From the NCBI GenBank assembly GCA_026398895.1, contig JAPLRZ010000047.1, forward strand, positions 1-64,000: a stretch of DNA of 64,000 bases, read 5' to 3'. The stretch comes from Methylococcales bacterium. GTDB taxonomy: Bacteria; Pseudomonadota; Gammaproteobacteria; Methylococcales; Methylomonadaceae. The notes under the pieces are model-generated. The model was not told the origin of the DNA and did not search any database. It was given only the letters and a program-made list of their open reading frames with translations. A program made the position numbers and the translations under genes. Numbering within the stretch: the stretch's first letter is position 1; each line of letters opens with the position of its first letter. Positions 52,889 to 62,725 of the stretch are shown here, one piece after another.

Positions 52889-53338
52889 ATGCCACAGCGA
52901 ATTGAACATATTGATGCGATTGCTCGAAAGAAACAACGCGGTGTGTTAATCGTCACCTTTCATGCCAAAAATGCTAAAAATAAGTTTTGCCCTTGGTTGG
53001 ATTTCTCGTCTGCTAAACGCCATAAATGGGAATCTGATAAAAGGCGTGACGCGCTCTGTCACTGGCTGACTGAACAGCACATTGATTGGCAACCCTGCGG
53101 AAGTGTTGCCAATGAAAATTCTATGATTAGCTATCAGGGGGAAATTTATATTGATGTGCCTTACGATGAGAATAATCCGTTATATGTGCAGGCGAGAGAT
53201 TATCTGGAAAATCCTGATGGCACTATGCGCTTTGATACGATGAGCTTTTGGCATTTACCATTGGCAAAGGCAATGGAAAACGCCCATCACGATGAACCTG
53301 ACTTTTGGGAAAAATGGGCTGCCGATTTTGGGGATTGA
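52889..53338 (+). CDS. Hypothetical protein at the end of the small operon
   Basis: 149 residues. Starts MPQRIEHIDAIARKKQRGVL and has CHWLTEQHIDWQPCGSVANE, GEIYIDVPYDENNPLYVQAR, and an acidic end DEPDFWEKWAADFGD. No family named with confidence. 15 bases after the zinc-ribbon gene with ribosome site GGAGA. Confidence 0.55.
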   Translation: MPQRIEHIDAIARKKQRGVLIVTFHAKNAKNKFCPWLDFSSAKRHKWESDKRRDALCHWLTEQHIDWQPCGSVANENSMISYQGEIYIDVPYDENNPLYVQARDYLENPDGTMRFDTMSFWHLPLAKAMENAHHDEPDFWEKWAADFGD

Positions 53339-53398
53339 AGTGAGTAGCTTGCGGAATGCGGGGCTTTTCGTGTTCCCTGTGTTTCGCTACGCTCCACA

Positions 53399-53482
53399 CG
53401 AACCACATTCACGCTTCGACAAGCTCAGCACGAACGGTTTATTAAGGTTAGCCATATTTGAATTTCATCGGGGACTTATGAA
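53399..53482. repeat. Copy of the purC leader with MITE right half
   Basis: From ACCACATTCACGCTTCGACA to GGGGACTTATGAA this matches 45841-45920 with only a few differences, including the MITE B right end, the sequence after it and the ribosome site of purC. After the ATG the sequences differ and only an 8-codon frame follows. It is therefore a promoter/leader duplicate without a gene. Confidence 0.75.
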
Positions 53483-53497
53483 TATTGCACGATTATC

Positions 53498-53522
53498 AGG
53501 GTAGAAAAGCGTTTTCTACCCT
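53498..53522. terminator. Short perfect hairpin
   Basis: AGGGTAGAAAA, three bases, then TTTTCTACCCT: an 11-base-pair stem. It follows the duplicated leader. It is the only other clear structure in the 53339-53796 gap; from 53530 to 53796 I see nothing but the probable promoter of the next gene. Confidence 0.5.
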
Positions 53523-53796
53523 ACTTCCACGAGAAGCTAGAGTCAAGACTCAATGGCATTTTGGTTGTCAAAATACCAGTACACGTTAAAACCAACAGCC
53601 GTTTTAATAAACTACTCACGATCTATTCACTGGTTTAAAACAACCGTCTATCTGGTAGTTTTGCCCCTTAATTATTATCCACTGCTTAGCCAGCTATAAA
53701 AATAACGTGGCTATACAGTATGTTAGCTAAGTTTTTTAATTTGGCTTACTTATTGCTTTTTGATTAGGAAGAAACTTTAACTGCTGGACTTTTCAA

Positions 53797-55257
53797 ATGG
53801 CTCTTTCGATAACTACGGTCGATAACAAATCTAACGTAACACTACAAAAAATAGCCACGGGCTTTAGCTTGCTGACGATGCTGTTAGCAATACGCGTGCT
53901 TACCCTAGGATTTTATCCTTTGTATGATCCTTCCGAGTCAAGATATGCGGAAATGGGTCGTAAAATGTTGGAAACCAAAAACTGGGTAACACCCTTAATC
54001 GATTATGGTGTACCTTTTTGGGGAAAGCCTCCCTTGACTGTTTGGATGACCGCATCAAGCTTATGGTTAGGCGGCAATAATGAATTTTTTGCCAGATTGC
54101 CCTCGTTCCTTTTAAGTTTAGGTATGGTCTGGATTATTTTTCATTTAGCCAGCGTACAACGTGGCTTGGATAAGGCGTGGAGTGCTGCCATTATTCTGAG
54201 TAGTACAGTACTATTTTTCGTCATGTCTGGCACGGTGGCAATGGATGTCGCACTGAGTTTTGGCATTACACTGGCTCTCGCTGCTTTTTGGCTGGCATTA
54301 CAAAAAGATAAAACTTTCTGGGGCTATCTGTTTTTTGTCGGGCTGAGTATCGGTTTGCTGGCAAAAGGTCCTATCACTATTGTGCTAACAGGCATCACTA
54401 TAGGACTTTGGACGGTTATTACGGGCGAATGGCTGACTATTTGGAAACGCATTCCTTGGTTCAAAGGCACGCTGTTAATGCTCTGTATTAGCGTACCGTG
54501 GTATTTAATTGCCGAACAAAAAACCCCTGGATTTTTAGAATATTTCTTCATTGGTGAACACTGGCAACGTTTCACCGTCCCCGAATGGCAAGGTGATCTT
54601 TATGGTCATGGGCATGGTCGGCAACGCGGTATCATTTGGCTTTTTTGGTTGGTTGCCGCTTTTCCTTGGTCTTTTGTTTTTCTAAAAATCGTATTAACAG
54701 CATTAATGAAAAGAAAGCCTAGCGAATGGCTGAAAGCCAATAATAGCTGGCGTTTATATTGTTTGCTGTGGATGCTATCACCGTTATTGTTTTTCACCTT
54801 CTCAGCAAATCTTATCTGGACTTACGCGCTACCTTCATTAGCAGGTTTCGCTTTGTTGCTTGCCGATTGTTTTGATTTACCTAAATATCGAACTGTGTTA
54901 GCTTCGTGTGTACCGCTCTCATTTTTGGGCTTAGTCATCGCTTGCCAGTTCCCTAACGTAGATTTTTTAGCTTCTCAAAAATCATTGGTATCCGCTTATA
55001 CACAAGTCGCACAACCACAAGAGCAGTTAATTTATTTCATGGACAGACCTTACTCAGCGGAGTTTTATCTGCAAGGCAAGGCGGTATTTGAAACTGAGAT
55101 TGCTCAACTGCAAACGAGCCTAGCATCACCTAATCATAATTTTTATATCGTTAGGAAAGAAAGTGTTAATGATCTACCAGAAACTGTTAAATCGCGTCTT
55201 GAACCGATTAAAGATTATGGTGCTTACGCGCTATTTCATGATAATGGCGGTGAGTAA
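53797..55257 (+). CDS. ArnT/PMT-like glycosyltransferase (GT83)
   Basis: 486 residues, polytopic. N-terminal YPLYDPSESRYAEMGRKMLE and WVTPLIDYGVPFWGKPPLTVW are hallmarks of ArnT-type lipid-linked sugar transferases, with the catalytic acidic residue in the first loop. About ten helices follow, then a short soluble end. ArnT proper adds aminoarabinose to lipid A; relatives add other sugars. No arn genes are nearby, so substrate is open. The next gene is also a multi-helix envelope protein. Confidence 0.78.
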   Translation: MALSITTVDNKSNVTLQKIATGFSLLTMLLAIRVLTLGFYPLYDPSESRYAEMGRKMLETKNWVTPLIDYGVPFWGKPPLTVWMTASSLWLGGNNEFFARLPSFLLSLGMVWIIFHLASVQRGLDKAWSAAIILSSTVLFFVMSGTVAMDVALSFGITLALAAFWLALQKDKTFWGYLFFVGLSIGLLAKGPITIVLTGITIGLWTVITGEWLTIWKRIPWFKGTLLMLCISVPWYLIAEQKTPGFLEYFFIGEHWQRFTVPEWQGDLYGHGHGRQRGIIWLFWLVAAFPWSFVFLKIVLTALMKRKPSEWLKANNSWRLYCLLWMLSPLLFFTFSANLIWTYALPSLAGFALLLADCFDLPKYRTVLASCVPLSFLGLVIACQFPNVDFLASQKSLVSAYTQVAQPQEQLIYFMDRPYSAEFYLQGKAVFETEIAQLQTSLASPNHNFYIVRKESVNDLPETVKSRLEPIKDYGAYALFHDNGGE

Positions 55258-55353
55258 TGGTCAGTTGCGAACCGATTTATCTCATCATCAATACGATGAT
55301 TATGAGCATTTTCCCTGTAAGTTCATGGCAATAAATAATTTAAAAAATAAACA

Positions 55354-57366
55354 ATGGCTTTATTCATAGAAACTGAAACGGTTAAAAATTCATTATTATC
55401 CATAATTACTAAAACGCCCACGGCAATAGTAAAATTTTTTATCGACCATTGGTCATTACGACCCTTGTTTTATTTATTTTCTATTGTGTATGTCATTCTA
55501 TCGATGCACTTGCCAGTATCCATTTATACAGGGGCGATTTATGATGATGCTTTATATTGGAGTAATGCGCGTTTAATACTAGGTGGACACTGGCTAGGTG
55601 ATTATAGTCAAATGACTTTAGCTAAAGGTGCAGGTTTCCCCTTGTTTTTAGCTATAAATGGATTAATAGGGATACCAATTACCCTAGCGATCGCGCTTTT
55701 TTATCTATTTTCTTGCGGACTACTTGCAAAGACATTGCGTGTATTAGGTGTAAATAAATATATTGTTTTAATATTATTTTTTGCTACTCTTCTTCACCCT
55801 GAATTATTTCCAACCCATATAACCAGAGATAATATTTATCCAGCCTTATTATTAATTATAATATCAGGCATAATTAAATTGGTGTTTACGCCACAACAGC
55901 AAGACATGAAACTAAAGAACATCATTCCTTATGGCTTAGCTTTTGGTTTATTTTGGATAACTCGTGAAGAAGGTACTTGGATAATTCCCAGTTTATTTAT
56001 TTTAGTATTGTTAAGAGTTATGCAATTAAAACAGCAAAAATTACCGATAAAAGAAGTTACTTATAGATTTGCATTTTTTTCATTGGTAGCTATAGCATTT
56101 GTTAGTTTAATTGGATTAACTAATTATGGTAAATATGGAAAATTTGAAGTAGTCGATTTTAAGGGGGAAGCTTATTCTCAGGCTCTTAAAAACTTAAATA
56201 GCGTGGATGTTGGGCAGGATTTACCTTATATACCCGTTTCATTTGCCAAAAGACAGGTAATATATAAAATCAGCCCAAGCTTTGCACAATTAAAAGAGCT
56301 TCTTGAAGACAAAGCGAAAATTGAAGCTACCGCTGGCTGTGCCTTATATTCATGGACGTGTGGCGATTATGCGGGAGAATTTTTTGACTGGGCATTAAGA
56401 GATGCTGTTGCCAATAAAGGTTATTACCAAACCCCTGTTCTTGCCGCCGAGTTTTACAATAATATAACCAAAGAAATAGCAACAGCCTGTGATAGTGGTG
56501 CTATAAAATGTAGAACGAATCCTCTGTCTTTTATGCCCAATATTACGCTGGCACAATTGCAAACCATGCCCGAAAAAATAAGTGAGGCAATAAAGCTGGC
56601 AATGGTTCAACTTCCAATAGCGGCGACAGGTGGCGCAAGCGAAGAACCCTTAGATCAATTGCAAAGAGTACGTCTTTTTTTGGGTAATCCAAGCACTATT
56701 TTTGCACCCATTGAACAAAGAACCATATTAACAGGTTGGTTTTATTCAACGACTGCTGATTGGATAGTTCTTAATTGTTCAGTGAACGGAATAACCGTTA
56801 AAAAAGAAATTGATAGAATAGACGGTCATGATATTACTGAAACCGTCAAAAATCCAACTGCAAACCATCAAGGTTTTTTAATTGACGTATCAGATTATGA
56901 TAATTGCAGTATTGCTATCGACACGTCACCCTCAAAACCATTGCTGATTAATTCATTAGTAGAGCAACAAGATACTACGCTAGGTTTTGGCGAGAAGGGT
57001 ATATTTCATATTGAGCATATTTATCAGTCATACATCTATAATGATAAATACGCGCCCTCTAAACTTAAGAAGTTATTGGGTAAACTATATAAATTAGTGA
57101 TGCCTATCATTGTACCATTGGGTGCTTTTATATATCTAATATATTTTTTTTTGATAGTGGTAAAAAAAATACCAATAACAGATATATTTATAATAAGTAC
57201 CCTGATTTGGTGTCTATTTATTTCTCGAATTTTTATCACTGTTCTTGTTGATATTAGTTCTTTTGCTACTATTAATGCGACTTATATGTTGGCTGCATTT
57301 CCAGTATTATGTCTAGCTGCTTTTTTGTCCTTGCAATTAATTTTTTTTAAAAAAGATAAAATTTGA
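55354..57366 (+). CDS. Polytopic membrane protein of unknown function
   Basis: 670 residues. About eight helices in the first 230 residues (for example PLFYLFSIVYVILSMHL, GIPITLAIALFYLFSCG, IVLILFFATLLHPELF) and three or four near the end, with a roughly 300-residue extracytoplasmic domain between. The pattern of loop 1 (GAIYDDALYWSNARLILGG, with DD) recalls GT-C glycosyltransferases, which use an Asp pair there. Middle domain contains Cys and looks beta-rich. Same strand as the ArnT-like gene, 96 bases apart; likely same operon. Specific role unknown. Confidence 0.6.
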   Translation: MALFIETETVKNSLLSIITKTPTAIVKFFIDHWSLRPLFYLFSIVYVILSMHLPVSIYTGAIYDDALYWSNARLILGGHWLGDYSQMTLAKGAGFPLFLAINGLIGIPITLAIALFYLFSCGLLAKTLRVLGVNKYIVLILFFATLLHPELFPTHITRDNIYPALLLIIISGIIKLVFTPQQQDMKLKNIIPYGLAFGLFWITREEGTWIIPSLFILVLLRVMQLKQQKLPIKEVTYRFAFFSLVAIAFVSLIGLTNYGKYGKFEVVDFKGEAYSQALKNLNSVDVGQDLPYIPVSFAKRQVIYKISPSFAQLKELLEDKAKIEATAGCALYSWTCGDYAGEFFDWALRDAVANKGYYQTPVLAAEFYNNITKEIATACDSGAIKCRTNPLSFMPNITLAQLQTMPEKISEAIKLAMVQLPIAATGGASEEPLDQLQRVRLFLGNPSTIFAPIEQRTILTGWFYSTTADWIVLNCSVNGITVKKEIDRIDGHDITETVKNPTANHQGFLIDVSDYDNCSIAIDTSPSKPLLINSLVEQQDTTLGFGEKGIFHIEHIYQSYIYNDKYAPSKLKKLLGKLYKLVMPIIVPLGAFIYLIYFFLIVVKKIPITDIFIISTLIWCLFISRIFITVLVDISSFATINATYMLAAFPVLCLAAFLSLQLIFFKKDKI

Positions 57367-57389
57367 GCTTATTAATCGGCAAGTTGATT

Positions 57390-57471
57390 CCGTTCGTTGA
57401 GTCCTTCGGCTTCGCTCAGGAGGACCTTGTCAAACCACATTCACACCATTCGACAAGCTCAGTGCGAACGG
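57390..57471. repeat. Dispersed palindromic repeat
   Basis: CCGTTCGTTGAGTCCTTCGG with an insertion, then CATTCGACAAGCTCAGTGCG and AACGG. Same family as the 21.6 kb repeat; IS630-like ends are not recognisable. Lies after the 670-residue membrane protein and may act as its terminator. Confidence 0.55.
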
Positions 57472-57638
57472 TTTTGTAATTATTTCATTCTAGTGATACG
57501 TCTCGTGTCTTGCAAATCCTGCCCCCTCATCAAGTTCATAATTATGAAATAGTCTTATTCTATCAAAAGGTTATGGCGTTGTTGGTAATCGTATGACCTG
57601 AAACAAGAAAAGCAAGAATACTTATTCATTATTTCTAT

Positions 57639-57851
57639 GTGGATTTAGAAATTGAAAAGTTGTTGAAATGCCAAATTCCGCGTATCGCTGATACAGGCTA
57701 TGAACCCGTGTCTTTAAAAGTAGTTGATGCACCCAAAAAGAATGCACCGCATAAAGACACAGGCAAAAAAGATTTTCGGCATACTAAAAAACCAGCGAAA
57801 GCCAGTGATAAACGTACGACTGGCAAAACGGGTAGAGGCAGACCACGATAA
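57639..57851 (+). pseudogene. C-terminal fragment of a DEAD-box RNA helicase (RhlE-like)
   Basis: A 70-codon frame from GTG: IEKLLKCQIPRIADTGYEPV followed by a Lys/Thr-rich basic tail ending TGRGRPR. It resembles the extreme C-terminus of RhlE-type helicases. No helicase motifs precede it; upstream 57472-57638 shows no coherent frame. A remnant, or possibly a short basic protein. Confidence 0.45.
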
Positions 57852-57856
57852 ATTTA

Positions 57857-59047
57857 TCAATTCTTCAATCGTTGCACTGCCCGTTTTTGTAGCCAGCGCG
57901 TGATACCTGTGATGTATAGCACTAGCGGTGCAAGTCCTACAAAGCACCATAATAGCCGACCAGTAAAACCAAGTGCTTCACCGCTGTGTAAGGGCCACAT
58001 GATATTTAAAAAAGTTTCACCTGCGGTAAATTGATTGGGGTCTTGAATTGCCAGCACGTTGCCACTGTATTGATCTATCCAGACTTTGCTACGCGACCAA
58101 CGGTGATTGGCTTCGCCCTCCTGCATCTTATGAACCGCATAAACGCCTTCTTTGCCATCAGGGGTAGAAAGTCCACGCAATTTAGCAGTCGGAAAAATGG
58201 TATCGGCTATGGCGATTGCATCACTGACTGAAATCGGTTGTGCGTTATCTGTCATGATGGACTTAACCACAGGGTCTTCTAAATGTTGGGCTTTAACGCT
58301 GGAAAAACAACGAATCACGGGTTTAAGGTAGTCGGCATAAGCAATGCTAAAACCCGTAAAGGCTAAAGTCAGCAACATGAGTGAACTGTAAAAACCGACG
58401 ATTTTATGCACATCAAAACACCAGCGTTCGATACTCGCACCGCGTTTGATAGTCAGGGCTTGTTTGATTTTGTGCCACGAAGGTAGCCAAAGAGTTAGCC
58501 CTGTGAGTATTGATATAAAGAAAAACAAGCCTAAAAAACAGATGCCGTTAAAAAATAACCTGCCGATTTTAACACCTACTTTGCCCATCAATAAGGTGGC
58601 ATGAACTTCGTAAACTAACGACCATAGCGTTTTCCCCCAGTAATGTTCGGCAACAATTTCACCTGTGTAAGGCTGAAATAACACGCGAAATGGGGCGTAT
58701 AGTTCATCGGCGGTTTCGGGTGGTTTTAGGTATTCCGCCCAGATATAGTCATTGCCGTATTCGGGTAATAATAACGACCAGTTACCCGTTTTTTCTGGGT
58801 GTTTAGTTTTGAGCGTTTGAATGATGTCATCCAGTTTAATTGGCTGGGCATTGGCAGGGATTTGTATGCTGGGTAATGTTGATTCTTCTAGCTCAAGGTA
58901 AAAAACATTAAACGAACCTGTTAGCCCTAGAATGACGAAAAATAAGCCAACAACTAGGGCGATGGTTAGATGAATGTTAAGCCAGAAGTGACGTAAACGC
59001 CGATGCCATAAAGGTTTGCTATTTTTATTGATGGTGGGTGTTTGCAC
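57857..59047 (-). CDS. PepSY-associated membrane protein
   Basis: 396 residues, start GTG at 59047. Helix 1 WLNIHLTIALVVGLFFVILGLTG; then SFNVFYLELEE, a PepSY-like stretch GEIVAEHYWGKTLW, two helices in the middle, TGFSIAYADYLKPVI, a second PepSY-like part, and FLNIMWPLHSGEALGFTGRLL with the last helices. His residues in the helices (HATLLMG, HSGEALG, DVHKIVG) could bind haem. Such proteins often lie beside siderophore receptors and may reduce ferric siderophores. It lies 120 bases beyond the receptor gene on the same strand. Confidence 0.85.
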   Translation of the reverse strand: MQTPTINKNSKPLWHRRLRHFWLNIHLTIALVVGLFFVILGLTGSFNVFYLELEESTLPSIQIPANAQPIKLDDIIQTLKTKHPEKTGNWSLLLPEYGNDYIWAEYLKPPETADELYAPFRVLFQPYTGEIVAEHYWGKTLWSLVYEVHATLLMGKVGVKIGRLFFNGICFLGLFFFISILTGLTLWLPSWHKIKQALTIKRGASIERWCFDVHKIVGFYSSLMLLTLAFTGFSIAYADYLKPVIRCFSSVKAQHLEDPVVKSIMTDNAQPISVSDAIAIADTIFPTAKLRGLSTPDGKEGVYAVHKMQEGEANHRWSRSKVWIDQYSGNVLAIQDPNQFTAGETFLNIMWPLHSGEALGFTGRLLWCFVGLAPLVLYITGITRWLQKRAVQRLKN

Positions 59048-59071
59048 TATAACCTCGTTTTTTATTAGCGC

Positions 59072-59105
59072 ATGACTGCCAGTCCTTTAAAGGACTGGCA
59101 GTCAT
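59072..59105. repeat. Perfect 34-base palindrome, copy 2
   Basis: Identical to 3005-3038 (ATGACTGCCAGTCCTTT and its exact complement). Here it lies between the PepSY gene and the receptor gene, which are both on the minus strand, so it could weaken read-through from receptor to PepSY gene. Confidence 0.85.
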
Positions 59106-59167
59106 CAAAAATCACTGTTGTCGAATGAATGATTGCGAGTCCATCGCACTTTTTGAGATAGTCGGGA

Positions 59168-61621
59168 TTAAAACTCCACGCGCAACGAACCTGTTGCCAT
59201 TAATGGCGCACCAGGCGCAACGCCCAGCGCGGGTGAAACGTTAGATTCAGGATCGGTGGATTCGTAATAGCGTTTATCCAACAGATTGCGAATATTAAAT
59301 TGCGCGGTGACTTTGGATTTTTGCACTTTAAATGAATAGGCGGCGAACATATCCATACGCACATAACCAGGTAATTGGAAGGTGTTGTCGATATTACCTT
59401 GACGTTGACCCGCAACAACACCCCCTAAGCCCATGCTAAAACCGTTTAACGGTTTATAGTGGCTAAAGTCATATTTAACCCACAAACTGCCCGCGTTTTC
59501 AGGGACGTTACTCAAGCGTTTGCCTTGATAGCCGCCGTTATCATGCGTGACTCGCGCATCGGTATAAGCGTAACTACCAATCACACTTAAGGCATCGGTA
59601 ATTTGTCCTGTTATATCCATCTCAACCCCTTGGCTACGTTGTCTGCCAGTCGATTTACTGTCAGTGGGATCGGGGGTACTTAAATCAGGCGTGAGTAGAT
59701 TGTCTTTGGTGACGTGATAATAAGCCAACGTACCGAGTAAGCGATTATCAAATAGCGAGGTTTTTACACCCGCTTCAAATTGTTCACCAATTTGTGGTTT
59801 AAAGCTTGTACCCGTTGAAGATACGCCGTTATTCGCACCGAATGACGTTGTCCAGTTGCCATAAATACTGAACTCTTTAATAGGCTCGTACAAAATGCCT
59901 ACACGCGGACTAAAACCACTGTCAAAATGTCTAGCAGTCAGTAGTGCGTCACTGGCGGCGGCATAGCTATCGCCGCGCCCTCTGCCTGTTTCTGTCCAGT
60001 CATAACGTCCACCGCCCATGATATGTAGTTTGTCCCACAGGGTGATTTGGTCTTGAAAATAAATGCCTTCCCATTGGTTGTAAAAAACATTACGGTTAAT
60101 GGGTTGTTCAGCCGTTCTTAACGCGGTATCAAAAACGCTTTTGGGAATACCATAAGTGGGCTGGTAAATATTGATGGCTAACGCGGGATCCGAGGTCTGA
60201 TAAAAGCCGTTCCAGCCATAATTGTGAAACGAGCGATAAAAATCCGTACCTAGCAACACTTCATGCTTGCTAAAACCCAGATTAAATTTACCCGTCAAAT
60301 CAAGGTTAGTCGCGTATTTTTCACCCGAATCTTTTTCACCAAATACATTGCGCTGCATGATGCCTGTGGTTTGATCTAAGGCGGTCGCAGGGTCGAATGC
60401 AGGCGTGGGATTTACAAAGGTTTGGCGGGCGTTATCGAAACTGGCAAGAAAGCGACTGTGTACCGCCCAATCATCATTGAATTTATGATTGAATAGCGAG
60501 TTAAGCTGTACTTGGTTGAAATTACTTTTCGGTGTGTTGGAATCATCCAATGAGCGACTAATGGGGATAGATGCAGGGCGATTGCCAATCACAGGCTGAC
60601 CAAAATCCGCCTTAAAATCTTGATTAACAACTTGTAATTCAAGCGTTGCATCGGTTTTATCAGTGGGTTTCCAAGTGATACTCGGTGCAAATAACATTCT
60701 GTCGTTAAAAGCGAAATTGCGAAACGAATTATTGTTTTGATACGAACCTGTAAAACGATATAACAAAGTTTTATCTTTATTAAGTGGACCTGTGGCATCC
60801 CACTCGGTTCGATATAAATCATAAGAGCCAAAGCGTTGCTCTAACGAATAATACGGCGTATCCAGCGGTTTTTTAGTAGTCAAATTCACTAAACCACCTG
60901 GTTCAGTGCGTCCATACAATTGTGCAGGACCTTTCAGCACTTCAATACTTTGTAAATTGGCAGTATCGAGTTCAACAGGAAAATCATCGTTGGATTTCAA
61001 GCCATTGCGGTAAACATTTAGATTGGCAAAACCCCGAACAATAAAATTATTACCCATGCCTAGAGTTTGTTGAGAGCGAACACCACTGACGTTTTCTAAG
61101 GCATCGCTGATGCGAGTGACTTTTTGATCGTCCATAACGGCTCTTGGTACGACTTGTACCGACATCGGTGTTTCCATTAATGGCGTATCGGTTTTAGTGC
61201 CTGCTGAACTGTGAGTGACTGTGTAATATTTACTTAACGGATCATCACCGCCCGCTTTATCTGTCACTGTCATAGTAGCTAAGGCTGTGACTGAATTATC
61301 AGCGTGTTGCTCTGTTGCTGATTTTGCTTTAACCGCCACGTTGTTATTACTTGTGAAGGTGTGGTTTAAACCACTGTCTGCCAGTAATATTGCCACGGCT
61401 TGCTGTTGGCTGTAATTACCTTTTAATGCGGGGCTTTGTTTACCTGCCACGACTTCATCGACATAAAAAGGCTGTAAACCTGTTTGTTGGCTGACTGCAT
61501 TTAACGCAGAACCTAAGGGCTGGGCTGGAATATTGAAATTGTAGGTATTTGATTCAGCGAGGGAACAGCCCATGTAAACCGCTAGTGGTAGGGTTGCCAT
61601 GAGTTTAGGTAGTGTACGCAT
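59168..61621 (-). CDS. TonB-dependent siderophore receptor with STN signalling domain
   Basis: About 817 residues from the ATG at 61621 (ribosome site AGGAGAC on the minus strand); the frame extends to 61693. Signal peptide about 1-22. STN domain about 25-100: YNFNIPAQPLGSALNAVSQQ and the AVAILLADSGL segment. Plug with TPLMETPMSVQVVPRAVMDDQ, NFIVRGFANLNVYRNG, IEVLKGPAQLYGRTEPGGLVN. Barrel to the final RVEF. The STN domain signals through FecR to FecI, both encoded just upstream. Likely substrate a hydroxamate ferric siderophore, but not certain. Confidence 0.92.
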   Translation of the reverse strand: MRTLPKLMATLPLAVYMGCSLAESNTYNFNIPAQPLGSALNAVSQQTGLQPFYVDEVVAGKQSPALKGNYSQQQAVAILLADSGLNHTFTSNNNVAVKAKSATEQHADNSVTALATMTVTDKAGGDDPLSKYYTVTHSSAGTKTDTPLMETPMSVQVVPRAVMDDQKVTRISDALENVSGVRSQQTLGMGNNFIVRGFANLNVYRNGLKSNDDFPVELDTANLQSIEVLKGPAQLYGRTEPGGLVNLTTKKPLDTPYYSLEQRFGSYDLYRTEWDATGPLNKDKTLLYRFTGSYQNNNSFRNFAFNDRMLFAPSITWKPTDKTDATLELQVVNQDFKADFGQPVIGNRPASIPISRSLDDSNTPKSNFNQVQLNSLFNHKFNDDWAVHSRFLASFDNARQTFVNPTPAFDPATALDQTTGIMQRNVFGEKDSGEKYATNLDLTGKFNLGFSKHEVLLGTDFYRSFHNYGWNGFYQTSDPALAINIYQPTYGIPKSVFDTALRTAEQPINRNVFYNQWEGIYFQDQITLWDKLHIMGGGRYDWTETGRGRGDSYAAASDALLTARHFDSGFSPRVGILYEPIKEFSIYGNWTTSFGANNGVSSTGTSFKPQIGEQFEAGVKTSLFDNRLLGTLAYYHVTKDNLLTPDLSTPDPTDSKSTGRQRSQGVEMDITGQITDALSVIGSYAYTDARVTHDNGGYQGKRLSNVPENAGSLWVKYDFSHYKPLNGFSMGLGGVVAGQRQGNIDNTFQLPGYVRMDMFAAYSFKVQKSKVTAQFNIRNLLDKRYYESTDPESNVSPALGVAPGAPLMATGSLRVEF

Positions 61622-61719
61622 TCGAGTCTCCTTGTGAGTTAGTTTATTGGTAGCACTACACATAAGACTGAATGAACGGGGTAACACCGCCACTTTTTTG
61701 AAAAAATTATACGCATGGT

Positions 61720-61758
61720 GTGCAGGCTTTGCCTATCACTTGCAAGCAAAGCCTGCAC
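61720..61758. repeat. Hairpin between receptor gene and fecR
   Basis: GTGCAGGCTTTGC and GCAAAGCCTGCAC are perfect 13-base arms around a 13-base loop. Possibly a terminator for fecI-fecR, separating regulators from the receptor, or a dispersed repeat related to 28311-28360. Confidence 0.55.
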
Positions 61759-61764
61759 TCCTAA

Positions 61765-62724
61765 TCAATCAGCCGCTTGAATCACAAACGCCATTGCTCC
61801 AGTGGACGTTATTTTAATGGGCAAGGCACTGGCAATGGTATTCAAGGCAACAGACAAATCATCACTGGGAAACACACCACTCACTTTAAGCCCTTGCAAG
61901 CGTGGGTCGGCTATTCGCAAACTCACGTCATGATAACGCGCCAGTTGTTCAATAACGATGCTCAATGGCTGGGCTTTAAACACTACAAGTTTTTTCTGCC
62001 ACGCGGTGGTGCTATTCACATCTACTTGAGAGACGGGGGTGAGTTGCCCGTTGTTATCGTAATCGAGTTGTTGATTGGGTTTTACGTTGTGCGGTGTTGA
62101 ATTATTAACTGTGGTTATACTGACCTCGCCTTCCAACACAGTGACCGATACCTTAGCCGCTTGTTGATACACATTAAACCGTGTGCCGATGTCTTTAATC
62201 ACGCCATTGGCAGCAGTGACTGCAAACGTTTTCCCACTGTTATGGGCAACAGTAAACAGGGCTTCGCCGTGCTGTAGTTTTACATTACGCGCCTCATCCG
62301 TGTACTGCACGCTCAATTCAGTATCGGTATTGAGTTCAATTTGTGAACCATCACTGAGTTCAATACTGGCGTGTTCACCTTTGGCGGTATGGTAATTTTG
62401 CGTATGCAGCCACGACCAAAAAAATGGACTGGCACTTACCACCAGCAATAGCGATAACAGCGTTGCCGCCCGTTTGCTGGAAAATGGTCGCCGCGCTTGG
62501 CGTTTATCACGCAAATACGCCCGCGCTGCCTCTAGTTCAACCCCAGCGTGCGGTTCAATGTCTGCTAATTGTTGCCAGAAAGTCAATACCTGTTGATAAG
62601 CAACACTGTGAGTTTCGTTTTCGGCTAACCAGTCATCAAACGCATAACGTTCAGCTTCCGTGCAGTCGGCTGAATGCAGGCGTGTCACCCAATGACTGGC
62701 TTGTTTTTGAATAGTATTGTTCAT
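61765..62724 (-). CDS. FecR-type anti-sigma/signal transducer
   Basis: 319 residues. DUF4880 region at the N-terminus (ASHWVTRLHSADCTEAERYAFDDWL), a transmembrane helix near 86-104 (AATLLSLLLVVSASPFFWSWL), then the FecR domain (YHTAKGEHASIELSDGSQIELNTDTEL, AVTAANGVIKDIGTRFNVY) and a C-terminal STN-binding region ending LPIKITSTGAMAFVIQ. It controls the FecI-type sigma factor next to it, from which it is separated by one base. Confidence 0.9.
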   Translation of the reverse strand: MNNTIQKQASHWVTRLHSADCTEAERYAFDDWLAENETHSVAYQQVLTFWQQLADIEPHAGVELEAARAYLRDKRQARRPFSSKRAATLLSLLLVVSASPFFWSWLHTQNYHTAKGEHASIELSDGSQIELNTDTELSVQYTDEARNVKLQHGEALFTVAHNSGKTFAVTAANGVIKDIGTRFNVYQQAAKVSVTVLEGEVSITTVNNSTPHNVKPNQQLDYDNNGQLTPVSQVDVNSTTAWQKKLVVFKAQPLSIVIEQLARYHDVSLRIADPRLQGLKVSGVFPSDDLSVALNTIASALPIKITSTGAMAFVIQAAD

Positions 62725-62725
62725 C

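Noticed and set aside
53677-53685. Single near-match to a DnaA box (TTATCCACT)
   Set aside because: An isolated site is expected by chance and has no origin context.
57639-57851. Intact small basic protein
   Set aside because: Resembles only the tail of RhlE-type helicases; listed as a remnant.
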